From CAZQGO01 sp964593065 (GTDB lineage: Bacteria > Oederibacteriota > JAAXVQ01): a DNA stretch of 20,950 nt. Made by a program: the position numbers and the translations under genes. The notes beneath the pieces were generated by a model. That model searched no databases and was not told the DNA's origin. It saw nothing but the letters and a program-made list of their open reading frames with translations. Location: NCBI GenBank assembly GCA_964593065.1, contig CAZQGO010000031.1:1-20950 (forward strand), written 5' to 3'. Shown piece by piece: positions 9,001 to 13,655 of this stretch (the first letter of the stretch is position 1; each line of letters opens with the position of its first letter).

Positions 9001-11301
9001 GGCGGCGAGCTGCTGGGATACCGAGTCCATGGCTTCATTGGGTGCCACCTGGATCGCGGCAGGTTCGTTCGACGACCTGAAAGCGGATCCGATGTAATCC
9101 ACCACCGGCCGGGCCAGGTCGGAAACGGTTGAGAGGAACCGGTTAAACAGGACGGGCACAGAGATGCCTGAGCCCGCCGGTTCCGCGGCGGCGGGCTGCT
9201 CCTCGACAACGGGCTGGGCCGCGGGCAAAGTCGGCGCCGCGGTCTCCACGTTGGCGGTGGTGTAGCTGAGCGTTTCGCCCGTGGACAACTCGACATTGGT
9301 CAACTGGCCGTTTTGATACGTGGCCAGCACGCCGACCTGGGTGCCGCTTTCGGTCTGCACGTTCTTGGCAATGACGTAGTTCCCCTGCGCGATATCCTCG
9401 GGGCTGCTGACCAGGACCGACCCGTCGGACATGTGGAAAATCTGCATGTTCTCCCGGCCGGCCAGAACGTTCATGGCCGATTCCGGCTTGGCGCCGAAAT
9501 CGTCGACCAGGGTGTCCACGCCGAAATAGTAATTATTGAGAATTTCGGTGTTGTTAACCTGCAGGCCGCCGCCCCCCACTACCTGCCCGTCCAGCACGGT
9601 GAAGGACTCCATGGGCAGCTGACCCGCCATCCACACGGCCGCGGTCTGGTCTCCTTCCGTCATGTTGGTGGCCGGAGTTACTTCCACATTGAGCACCATG
9701 CCCGCGGGAGCCGCGGGCAGGAGGTTCTGGGCCGCGGGTTGTTCGGCGGGCTGCGCGGCCACGGGCTGTTCCTGGACCGCGGGCTGGGCCGGCGGCTGGG
9801 CCGCGGCCGGGGGCGTGGTCACGGGAGTGTAGGTCAGTTCGGACCCGGTGTTGGTCTGGACTAAGGCGAGGGTGCCTTCCTGATAATAAGCCAGGACTCC
9901 GACCTGACGCCCGTCGGTGTTGACGGTCGCGGCCACCAGGTACTGGCCGTTGGCCAGTCCTTCCTGGGTCGCGATGACCGTGGAGCCGTCGGACATCGAG
10001 TAGATCGTCGCCCCGGAAGTGACGATCCCCATGACGGTGTCCATCGGAATGCCGTACTGGGCCGTCAGCTGCAGGACGGCGGTTTCCGCATCCAGGGGCT
10101 GGGGCGTGACGGCCTGCACCACCTGGACGCCGTTGCCGCCCACGAATTGGTTGTCGGCATTGGCGTGGTAGGGCACCATGGGCAGTCCCTGGGCCACCTG
10201 GGTGGCAAGCTGCTGGGATTGCGAGTCCATGGCCTCATTGGGCGCCACCTGCATCGCGGCGGGCGTGTTCGTCGTCGTAAAGGTCGGTATGATGGCTTCG
10301 ACCAAGGGCCGGACCATGCCGGCTGCGACCGCGAGGAACTGCTTGAAAAGGTTGGGCGTCTGCTGGGTCTGCGCTCCCGCCGCCTCCGCGGGCAGAAGGT
10401 TTTGCGTCTGCGGAACCACTGCGTTCTGTCGGGAGGTGTCGGGGGCCACCTCGGCGCTTTCAAGCCGCTGCGGGCCGGCCACCTCTGCCGGCTGCACGCC
10501 GGTCAGCCCCGTGTCGGCGACCTGAGGAACCGTGGGTTCCACGAGATTCTGGACCGGGGGTTCGGCGGCAACCGGGATCTGGGCCGGTTCCACCGCCGCC
10601 GGTACGATGCTGGGCGCGATTTGCGCGGTATCAATGGAGAGAGTGGAGCTGCCGGGCATTACCGTGGAAGCGGTCAGCCCCGTGTCGAAGGTCGGCGGCA
10701 CGTAGGCCATGCTCGTGGCGTTGTGGTCCAGGATGCCGCCCCCGGTTAAATCGACCGGGCAGGAAAGCATGACCGCATCCGCGGGCGGGGTGTAATCCAG
10801 GTTGAAGCTGGTGGTCTGCGATTCGGGCAGACTGATCTGCGGGTTCTGGGCAGGGTTCATGCTGACGTTGGGGGAAGTCACGAGCGAGGCCAGGGCGTTG
10901 TTGAAGGTCATGCCCGAGGACATGCGTCCGGCGATGGTGCAGATTTCGCCCGTGGTGAGATTCAGACCCATGTTCGTGGCCTGCAGCGCCGCGAGGTTGT
11001 AGGTGGAGCTGGGCACGGATACGGTAGCGGCGGGATTATAGGCTAAGGGATCAAAGGCGGCCGGGGAGGCGCCGGGATTCATCACCGATTGGTTGCCCTG
11101 GAAGTTCTGCTGCTGGGGCGGATTAAAATAATCGTCGTCGTAGGCCGCCTGGGCAACCAGCGAAGGGATCCCGGTCATGGTGGCGGTAAACGAAAAGATT
11201 AAAATACACGAAACGGCCCTCCGGTAATGTTCCTTGATGAGCCGTCCCAGACTGCGATGAAAACGTTTCATGCTTTTCGCCCAGGCTTTGTTTGTAAACA
11301 T
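1..11301 (-). CDS. Giant secreted multi-repeat protein, C-terminus beyond window (partial, at least 3767 aa)
   Basis: One reading frame stays open from the ATG at 11301 to base 1; no stop was found on reading every codon. GGGGTG lies about 6 nt before the ATG. Order by residue: 1-52 signal peptide (long basic n-region, hydrophobic CILIFSFTATM, AQA|A cleavage); about 180-345 Pro/Gln/Ala-rich linker; 350-1077 four copies of a roughly 145-residue domain (A-B-A'-B'), with a divergent fifth at about 1130-1250; 1300-1500 helical and TPR-like; 1505-2065 beta-rich, with a sixth trace of the first motif near 1748-1767; 2068-2780 tandem units of about 87 residues; 2788-3100 hydrophobic helices (strongest at about 2977-3007 and 3058-3071); 3100-3767 helical, polar, ending Gly/Glu-rich. 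I recognise no enzyme motif and cannot assign a function. The layout (export signal, repeats, hydrophobic block, polar C-terminus) would fit a surface adhesin or large toxin-like protein, but that is inference. It is transcribed alone from a strong promoter, divergent from the transketolase genes. The whole frame avoids the codons TTA, CTA and TCA, which creates long false antisense frames. Confidence 0.93.
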   Translation of the reverse strand, partial: MFTNKAWAKSMKRFHRSLGRLIKEHYRRAVSCILIFSFTATMTGIPSLVAQAAYDDDYFNPPQQQNFQGNQSVMNPGASPAAFDPLAYNPAATVSVPSSTYNLAALQATNMGLNLTTGEICTIAGRMSSGMTFNNALASLVTSPNVSMNPAQNPQISLPESQTTSFNLDYTPPADAVMLSCPVDLTGGGILDHNATSMAYVPPTFDTGLTASTVMPGSSTLSIDTAQIAPSIVPAAVEPAQIPVAAEPPVQNLVEPTVPQVADTGLTGVQPAEVAGPQRLESAEVAPDTSRQNAVVPQTQNLLPAEAAGAQTQQTPNLFKQFLAVAAGMVRPLVEAIIPTFTTTNTPAAMQVAPNEAMDSQSQQLATQVAQGLPMVPYHANADNQFVGGNGVQVVQAVTPQPLDAETAVLQLTAQYGIPMDTVMGIVTSGATIYSMSDGSTVIATQEGLANGQYLVAATVNTDGRQVGVLAYYQEGTLALVQTNTGSELTYTPVTTPPAAAQPPAQPAVQEQPVAAQPAEQPAAQNLLPAAPAGMVLNVEVTPATNMTEGDQTAAVWMAGQLPMESFTVLDGQVVGGGGLQVNNTEILNNYYFGVDTLVDDFGAKPESAMNVLAGRENMQIFHMSDGSVLVSSPEDIAQGNYVIAKNVQTESGTQVGVLATYQNGQLTNVELSTGETLSYTTANVETAAPTLPAAQPVVEEQPAAAEPAGSGISVPVLFNRFLSTVSDLARPVVDYIGSAFRSSNEPAAIQVAPNEAMDSVSQQLAAQVSQGLPLRPYQVNSDHQFVGGNGLEVVQVITPDPLDAETAVIQLTAQYGIPMDTVMAVVSSGATLYSMSDGSTVIATPEGLANGQYMVAAIVDVGGGEQVGVLAIYQEGTLTYAQTNTGAELTYTPVTAPTAAEPAAETPPEAVVPNDTAAILAPVTVLNVQVAPDAAMSPDDQAVAALLAPDLPMQSYGMLGNQLVGGNGAQVTDVYVADGNKVRGAEAILQNTYNIGVEESMQVFAGQTNMRIYTLADGSAVIGNPEGIAQGNYYVAKNITTPGGSRMGVLAAYENGQLVSCTLDVERGGTFTYTTVSTSPVEIAQPAEQVVHPQASPDDRPTVSVTLTQLRPQVTSAAAEVSVVGERVTLNGQELVAVAGGNVDGALVSQLEALGFTPDQLNPIFSVMTNSTYFTTGGEAPTTILLGSPEDIAAGNYVAVTIIETPDGGRTGCLAAFRDGEVVGVQLAGGQVFGTMPEIAAAAPPQPEAVLPETPVQPATGAPTFDIPASTVVSGEEVALPDDFFSPVGLTNGLPQDVQDSLNMALSGAVVGLQDQNPPESIMSESLEQAQTTLQSLTPGTAAYRQAAGIVARIELASYKLHPSDATLTEAAAFAAQSGDAELMVVVSQFLVVAGKSEEAVALAQNAFDQRGQLTDPGKQIMVAVQAAEICVLTGETDSPLYSAAIAAARTEITNLPASAVTMDMVAAATRLNSVAGEQVVDIGPMANAIMSNVQELITMTTFDDRGEFSFEDPDLGLVVRDKNGDWSVISESNGVRVAMSFTNGPAEQPAGDTAVLTSPTQVQLDRITVSSTETNDIFQVYESYDGGVRLTALRRPTTITTEDPATGQQSTFTEPALVQIGYDGASPESLVVHGDQIYAAVIDPSTGQGQGRVVGGPDAAAYGDLTATTPDGTSGLDGIVFTESGPRGVVNRDDHVPEMTGQISETTLTGSLGYTEEQARAILAVLPEGVKNGDTQVWRAPDGRTLYIGTPEEIQSGNYQVVGLNLLTGTGESDQEVAYVATYRPDGHGGAELVSATMSDGRLIDNVTAYNPNGDPISFTETRTSADGTRISRATYAWNPDTGESELTGTTLTLTQLNNLVLTYDASGKITDDCLDMLKTTEHLNFEFEEQDYGGFILRGDGVEEYFTEEGRRIPPIDNREQNKSSHGTSETVEFDIQQHVTFHFAKYGDADGVNVSVVEQHKQQVMVQIDGDGKITRTISESNALGEIVFQRTEAPQEEGEGPVTTYQPDTWVMQQIMGSEQYLIDKGYLDRATVDQLKSQGGQIAGINFTLENGLADVADNGLITVDKDGNVQFTHTTADGEDVDISVGLNKETGRLEMRSAVGTAASLQAIGVDPEVVNRASEGQAYVGTSEGYVLMSGLQLVDENGKITVYHNTGTDGQSVYSLAGKRETSQGEVDVVVTINQDQSDRLEITSLVGPMAALREMNVPAEILAAASQNFARFGDQVLAGIQTVEDGKVTIYINEDDQGKINYSVAAHKGGVDFLAEVGEGGTLNIVQAEGKVEDLRSIGLPEDVLSRIGDHATAMLDGQAKDVSFTIDGRATVYIGRDDKTGETTYSLKGVAQTAEGRVDIIASLSKTGALEIRQATGRRAALEALGIPPEMFERAQQGMVFMGDQRVENADFSLDSIATVYVGTKNNLTTFQLRGTVTVNGEKVSILAEFNEDELRPGSTISEAVGAAFEVQLGDRAHLGFLAVRQVEGSLDALEAMGVPQDILDAIRAGSMTTEINKFLDVDWLAADSVGTVDFLTDGKATIFIGENSETGAPTWATQGIMHTTAGDINVVAGLNDEGHFRGQQATGSEAAFRAAGLGTLFDAVMSEAKNKAQELYGNQIEFSQNGKYTMVFGEEGNSLLGVIHQEGQEDITVLAGLNSDGDLVIQRVSGSPEALHAAHIAEEEIDSIQDPDDTSLTNLDGHIVEYTDAEGNMTVVFSQNVRGELDSGQMMGTILQMDGTRSNFSVMASMDGFTSLFKGNELIDSADPSRGVLVIWFRNDQLQTEDTDTGEFKKFDMTGREITDVWNRIGNVAKTAFIGVRTAWEIGQMHADSWGDAVSGNAVSFIEKNGDGFRSIFGNGLFGNIVLGASAFLYGTQQAMPQLGQVVLDSLGVVGQGIMGTVGLITSPLTGALGWFADVVCHDAVDILSGLISQATFIVTKIFTGEGKMETSFSKAATDVLTAVFIMPAYIAAKFVANQMTLLVIMAVSVIFPPAGLIFMGVGVMAALANTGKNIGSQIWQGFYQGLIHGFVIKPISDIGQGVQALAESEDIWEAADAIVMISSGVLGLIFLKKQIQEIAGSKIVQRVSKALQAKIVDLVLAFREGTGMGKLVDAINALLGRGEKSLPELPQEALPAARDIATAPKIGFFAKITAMLRLYRGENPAAVLESVGLRGEPTAGEVLPSIPAAEPSGTLPPRTEMSPQTQQLLNEAMNLFGAAKSKFESAKSGGDILRAGAKYSEATSALGKTLAPLARENPLAVAEFLRQNTGEGAGFGVDGAANVLAEMIKSEPSLGKNESASSPAYQLSTGLLEVGGGSIVHRAGQLLASSGNAVEILAKGNVSEVMAQGMYQSLMNLGGRTAEGVKFMAELGKNQSAMQNFAKALNPTDLKAMINLATEMAQGKFSEFGMGRNSAPLTEILNVTVKEPNIAKNLVEAVSGEPKMQEQMYSHMKQSEAFNNAIGKALGNNAKAMESFLKNATPEQAATILKGISSSRTAAQTLGKLIAEGKIEAVKSPPEKPVSAKQVIAEEFAKSPGTVVKLLEAMPQDAGRGSIIKAIKDSSVIDQMSGGARNELLTSLKDLAAQGKSDLVRAVQDLTRPSTEAARSGEAPAAEQRPASSTTQPKPASASKNPITNTFNRAKTAVGDTLSLASAKLSNYQSMATAALQNIVQKLPGRGEAEQVAEGEGAPSEQRVGAQGREQSVQDLNGTQRTGGRLSDLLKNIDTKARAKLAENVERFVDAAEINAAKASKDVEVAAKGEGGQGEGG
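2000..2940 (-). other. Hydrophobic multi-helix region of the giant protein
   Basis: Residues about 2788-3100 are rich in hydrophobic and glycine-containing helices: IVLGASAFLYG, GIMGTVGLITSPLTGALGWF, FIVTKIF, LTAVFIMPAYIAAKF, LLVIMAVSVIFPPAGLIFMG and IVMISSGVLGLIFLKK. At least two segments are long and apolar enough to cross a membrane. In a protein with a cleavable signal peptide this is unusual. It could anchor the protein, or be a membrane-insertion region as found in large pore-forming or translocating toxins. The sequence alone does not decide between these. Confidence 0.55.
2965..5100 (-). repeat. Tandem ~87-residue repeats in the giant protein (7-8 units)
   Basis: Units begin at about residues 2068, 2148, 2238, 2322, 2410, 2532, 2622 and 2706 (spacing 80-90, with one of 122 owing to an insertion of about 35 residues). 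Each unit opens with a beta hairpin such as DGKVTIYI, DGRATVYIG or DGKATIFIG. It continues with a G-x-(V/I)-(D/N)-(V/I) strand and an L(N/S)xxGxLxI strand. It closes with a helix of the type AALEALGIPPEM, DALEAMGVPQDIL or AALREMNVPAEIL. The last unit is degenerate and leads into the hydrophobic region. Units are too divergent at DNA level to recombine readily, so the array is old. No named family was recognised. Confidence 0.8.
7600..7920 (-). repeat. Giant-protein domain C: divergent fifth copy of the A/B core
   Basis: Residues about 1128-1234 keep the diagnostic core (LLGSPEDIAAGNYVAVTI, followed by GRTGCLAAFRDGEVVGVQ) but lose most of the N-terminal half. The segment LVSQLEALGFTPDQLNPIFS resembles the helical linker in front of the core of A. 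Pro/Ala linkers flank it. A still weaker trace (YIGTPEEIQSGNYQVVG, about 6010-6060) lies further along. Confidence 0.65.
8060..9060 (-). repeat. Giant-protein domain pair A'-B' (second copy)
   Basis: This encodes residues about 748-1077. A' matches A almost residue for residue (VAPNEAMDSVSQQLA, FVGGNGLEVVQVITP, AQYGIPMDTVM, LYSMSDGSTVIAT), offset by exactly 400 codons (1200 bp). DNA is also nearly identical over tens of bases: both copies contain ccgtactgggccgtcagctg, at about 8852 and 10052. B' resembles B more than it resembles A or A' (GNYYVAKN, GVLAAYENGQL, TYTT) and is offset by about 392 codons. The simplest reading is that an A-B pair was duplicated as a unit. Confidence 0.85.
9257..10257 (-). 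repeat. Giant-protein domain pair A-B (first copy)
   Basis: This encodes residues about 350-683. Domain A (about 350-495) contains VAPNEAMDSQSQQLA, FVGGNGVQVVQAVTP, AQYGIPMDTVM, IYSMSDGSTVIAT and GVLAYYQEGTL. Domain B (about 535-683) shares the core (MSDGS ... SPEDIAQGNYVIAKN ... GVLATYQNGQL ... TYTT) but differs elsewhere. The shared core can be written DGS-x(2-3)-(I/V)-x(2)-(P)-E-(D/G)-(I/L)-A-x-G-(N/Q)-Y-x-(V/I)-A. Pro/Ala/Gln linkers separate the domains. No family was recognised. Confidence 0.85.
11146..11301 (-). other. Sec-type signal peptide of the giant protein
   Basis: Residues 1-52. A long basic n-region (MFTNKAWAKSMKRFHRSLGR and on) is followed by a hydrophobic core VSCILIFSFTATMTGIPSLV and an A-Q-A | A cleavage site, then an acidic mature start (YDDDYFNPP). 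The n-region is about 30 residues, longer than usual. A second in-frame ATG at 11271 would give a shorter but still functional-looking signal, so the true start may be either. A long n-region is also seen in some very large exported proteins (extended signal peptides), but no specific class motif was recognised. Confidence 0.75.
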
Positions 11302-11306
11302 GATGA

Positions 11307-11345
11307 TCACCCCGCCCGCCGATTGATGGACTGACGCTGTCTCAT
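11307..11345 (-). CDS. Possible 12-codon leader peptide upstream of the giant gene
   Basis: ATG at 11345 opens MRQRQSINRRAG and ends in TGA at 11309-11307, six bases before the ATG of the giant gene and in another frame. It has a better ribosome binding site (AAGGTG, 7 nt before its ATG) than the giant gene. It sits inside the predicted 5' leader of about 92 nt. The close spacing would allow a ribosome ending here to restart on the giant gene. It may equally be chance: the frame is very short and no homolog is known to me. Confidence 0.25.
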   Translation of the reverse strand: MRQRQSINRRAG

Positions 11346-11400
11346 ATAAATACACCTTAATAATAGGAAGAAATGATCCAAGCGCTATTCAGCTAATTAA

Positions 11401-11429
11401 AGTATATCATCGAAAAACAGCCTCGTCAA
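11401..11429 (-). promoter_or_regulatory. Sigma70-type promoter of the giant gene
   Basis: On the minus strand, TTGACG (11429-11424) and TATACT (11406-11401) are separated by exactly 17 bp. Each box differs from consensus at one position. Transcription would begin near 11394, giving an untranslated leader of about 92 nt before the ATG at 11301. The surrounding A+T-rich island contrasts with the GC-rich genes on either side. Confidence 0.7.
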
Positions 11430-11446
11430 AAACGCGCGCGCTTTTT

Positions 11447-11467
11447 TATCCTTTGTTTTTAAGGATA
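11447..11467. promoter_or_regulatory. 7-bp inverted repeat upstream of the giant-gene promoter
   Basis: TATCCTT and AAGGATA are perfect inverted copies around a 7-nt centre (TGTTTTT). The site lies 18 bp upstream of the -35 box, about 53-73 bp before the predicted start. This position suits an activator or repressor site. Between it and the -35 lies AAAAACGCGCGCGCTTTTTT, an alternating GC block flanked by A and T tracts. No regulator family can be named. Confidence 0.35.
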
Positions 11468-11716
11468 TTACGGCGCAGGGCCCAAGTTGCCCGTTTTTTT
11501 AATTTTTCCTGACCAGGTAAAAAAAATATTCGGCTTAATTTTATTTGCTCCCGCAGCGCCGCCGGCGTGCCCTTTGCTTTTGTTCCTCCCGGTGCGCCCG
11601 GAAAGCCTGCATGCCCATCGCCGGATTTTCCTTCAGAATGAAGGCCTTGTCGGCCGGGATGGGCCCGCGGAGGATTTTTCCCGCTGTCAGGCGGCCCCGC
11701 CGTTATTCTTGCGGTT

Positions 11717-11738
11717 CCGTCTTCGTACGGCTTTTTTT
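11717..11738 (+). terminator. Weak terminator-like hairpin
   Basis: CCGT-CTTCGT-ACGG forms a short hairpin, followed after one base by seven T. The stem is only four pairs, so it would be a weak intrinsic terminator. No convincing plus-strand gene precedes it, so it would only make sense if an RNA is transcribed from 11540-11740. Confidence 0.2.
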
Positions 11739-11811
11739 ACAAGCCGAGGCGGATTGACCTTCTTCCCTACGGTTCGCCACGGGCGGCTGGACCTGAAAGA
11801 GCAACTTTCGC

Positions 11812-11841
11812 TTGACAACCCACGCTCCGGTTTAGTACCAT
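11812..11841 (+). promoter_or_regulatory. Probable promoter of the transketolase genes
   Basis: A consensus TTGACA (11812-11817) is followed after 18 bp by TACCAT (11836-11841, four of six matches to TATAAT). The start would fall near 11848, leaving a short leader that contains GGAGGG at 11859-11864, the ribosome binding site of the first gene. The -10 is weak. Confidence 0.4.
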
Positions 11842-11871
11842 CTCCTCCATCTTTGCGTGGAGGGTTTGGCC

Positions 11872-12705
11872 GTGGCTTTGGAGCTGAACCGCGATCCGAA
11901 ATATCTGTCCGACTTGGCCCTGCAGATTCGCAGACACATCGTCACCATGCTGGGAGCCGCCGGCTCGGGGCACACCGGAGGGTCGCTTTCCATCACGGAT
12001 ATTCTCACCGTCTTGTACTTCGCGGAACTGAGACATGACCCCCGAAATCCCGGCTGGCCCCTGCGGGACCGTCTGGTGCTTTCCAAGGGTCACGGCGCTC
12101 CCGCGCTGTATGCCACCTTGGCGCAGGCGGGGTATTTTTCCACCGAGATTCTGAAGACCTTGCGCAAGCTTGGCAGCAGCCTGCAGGGCCATCCCGACAT
12201 GAATAAAACCCCGGGCGTGGAAATGTCCACCGGCTCCTTGGGCCAGGGGCTTTCCGTGGCTTGCGGCATGGCCGCGGCGGCCAAGACCGGGCCGGGTCAG
12301 TTCGCTTTCCGGGTTTATGCGCTTTTGGGCGACGGGGAACTGGACGAGGGACAGGTCTGGGAGGCGGCCATGAGCGCCCCGCATTTCGCCCTGTCCAACC
12401 TTTGTGCCATCGTGGATTACAACGGCCTGCAGATCGACGGCGAGGTCTGCCGGGTCATGAACCTGGAACCACTGGCCCAAAAATGGGCGGCCTTCAACTG
12501 GCGGGTTCTTCCGGTCGACGGCCACGATTACGGTCAACTCCTGGCCGCCTTGGACGCCGCGCGCGGGGAAACGAACCAACCCACGGTCATCCTGGCAAAA
12601 ACCACGAAAGGAAAAGGAGTCTCGTTCACGGAGAACCAGGCTTGCTGGCACGGCATTGCTCCCAATGAGGAGCAGGTCTGCCACGCGCTGGACGAATTGG
12701 TGTGA
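11872..12705 (+). CDS. Transketolase, N-terminal (thiamine diphosphate-binding) subunit
   Basis: This cytoplasmic enzyme moves two-carbon ketol units between sugar phosphates in the non-oxidative pentose phosphate pathway. The protein of 277 residues is the PP-binding half of a split transketolase. Visible signatures are GSGHTGGSLS (H34), SKGHGAPALYATL (H74), STGSLGQGLSVACGMA and the thiamine diphosphate/Mg motif GDGELDEGQVWEA (153-165) with N184 in DYNGLQIDG. GTG at 11872 is chosen as start because GGAGGG lies 7 nt before it; a GTG at 11857 in the same frame overlaps that ribosome site and is less likely. It needs the next gene for activity and overlaps it by four bases. The length is typical for the split form (about 270-285). 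Confidence 0.93.
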   Translation: MALELNRDPKYLSDLALQIRRHIVTMLGAAGSGHTGGSLSITDILTVLYFAELRHDPRNPGWPLRDRLVLSKGHGAPALYATLAQAGYFSTEILKTLRKLGSSLQGHPDMNKTPGVEMSTGSLGQGLSVACGMAAAAKTGPGQFAFRVYALLGDGELDEGQVWEAAMSAPHFALSNLCAIVDYNGLQIDGEVCRVMNLEPLAQKWAAFNWRVLPVDGHDYGQLLAALDAARGETNQPTVILAKTTKGKGVSFTENQACWHGIAPNEEQVCHALDELV

Positions 12706-13655
12706 GCGTCTCCTCAACCCGCCGAATGGAAAAAATCGCTACGCGAGATGCCTACGGCCAGGTTCTGGCCGAGCTGGGAGCCGAACACTCAGAGATCTAC
12801 GTCTTGGATGCGGATTTGTCCTGCTCCACCAAGACGAATATCTTCGCCGCGAGGTTCCCCGAACGCTTCTTCAATCTGGGCGTGGCCGAGCAAAACATGA
12901 TCGGCTGGGCCGCGGGCTTGGCCACCTGCGGCAAAGTTCCCTTTGCCTCCACCTTCGCGGTCTTCGCGACCGCCCGGGCGTACGACCAGCTGCGCAATTC
13001 CGTGGCCTTCCCGTCCCTGAATGTCAAATTGGTCGCCAGCCACTCCGGTCTCTCGGTCGGTGCGGACGGGGCTTCCCACCAGGCCATCGAAGACCTGTCG
13101 CTGATGCGCACCCTGCCCAACTTCACGGTCGTGGTCCCGGCGGACGGGCCGCAGGCGGCGGAGGCCACGCGCGCCGTGTATGCCCACCGCGGACCGGTCT
13201 ACCTGCGTCTGGGACGGCCCAAAGTTGAAACCGTGGTCACGGATCAACCTTTCGTGCTCGGCCGCGCCCAGAGCCTGCGTTCCGGGTCCGACGCGACCAT
13301 CGTGGCCTGCGGCACCCTGGTCCGGGAGGCCCTGCTGGCCGCCGAGCGTTTGGGCCGGGAAGGACTCAAAATCCGCGTGCTGAATCTGCACACCCTCAAG
13401 CCCTTGGACGCCGAAGCGATCCTGCAAGCAGCCCGTGAAACGCGCGCGCTGCTCTGCGCCGAGGAACACAGCATCATCGGGGGCCTGGGCAGCGCCGTGG
13501 CCGAAGTCCTGGCCGAGGCCGGCTCGGGGATCCCCTTCCGCCGCCTGGGCGTGAACGACATGTTCGGCGAATCCGGCGAACCGGAGGAACTCTTCCGGAA
13601 ATTCGGCCTGGACGCGGACAGCGTGGCGGCGGCCCTCAAGTCCCTGTTATCCTAA
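12702..13655 (+). CDS. Transketolase, C-terminal (pyrimidine-binding) subunit
   Basis: This is the partner of the preceding subunit; together they form the active split transketolase. From MEKIATRDAYG onward it shows the family pattern. NLGVAEQNMIGWAAGLA carries the glutamate (E55 counted from that Met) that activates thiamine diphosphate, SVGADGASHQAIEDLSLMR follows, and a C-terminal transketolase domain (about 190-305) contains RVLNLHTLKPLD and EEHSIIGGLGSAVAE. The start is uncertain. GTG at 12702 overlaps the upstream stop (GTGA), the usual layout for coupled translation; ATG at 12726 gives 309 residues and matches the typical N-terminus. Neither has a clear ribosome site. The last 9 bp overlap the end of the convergent HD-GYP gene. 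DXS is excluded, because that is a single longer chain. Confidence 0.93.
   Translation: MSVSSTRRMEKIATRDAYGQVLAELGAEHSEIYVLDADLSCSTKTNIFAARFPERFFNLGVAEQNMIGWAAGLATCGKVPFASTFAVFATARAYDQLRNSVAFPSLNVKLVASHSGLSVGADGASHQAIEDLSLMRTLPNFTVVVPADGPQAAEATRAVYAHRGPVYLRLGRPKVETVVTDQPFVLGRAQSLRSGSDATIVACGTLVREALLAAERLGREGLKIRVLNLHTLKPLDAEAILQAARETRALLCAEEHSIIGGLGSAVAEVLAEAGSGIPFRRLGVNDMFGESGEPEELFRKFGLDADSVAAALKSLLS

Larger units (their letters stand above)
11430..11811. other. Intergenic stretch without a supported gene
   Basis: About 380 bp between the two divergent promoters. The left part (to about 11545) is A+T-rich with T and A tracts; the right part is GC-rich. Reading frames exist on both strands (for example minus 11541-11702, ending RAHREEQKQRARRR and stop), but none has a convincing start and ribosome binding site. 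I saw no tRNA, SRP RNA, RNase P or tmRNA signature. The minus-strand frame may be the remnant of a lost gene. Confidence 0.5.

Noticed and set aside
4729..9132. Plus-strand frame of 1467 codons taken as a gene
   Set aside because: The sense strand encodes clear repeats with conserved protein motifs and a signal peptide, while the antisense product has biased, domain-free composition. Reported only as a curiosity.
11473..11500. Intrinsic terminator at GGGCCCAAGTTGCCCG followed by T7
   Set aside because: The stem is only four pairs and there is no plus-strand gene upstream for it to terminate.
11487..12038. Plus-strand frame of 183 codons across the intergenic region
   Set aside because: It overlaps the well-supported transketolase start in another frame and shows no domain or conserved pattern.
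11872..13655. DXS (1-deoxyxylulose-5-phosphate synthase) or pyruvate dehydrogenase E1
   Set aside because: Two separate subunits of about 277 and 309-317 residues with the sequence patterns of split transketolase; DXS is one chain of about 620 residues.
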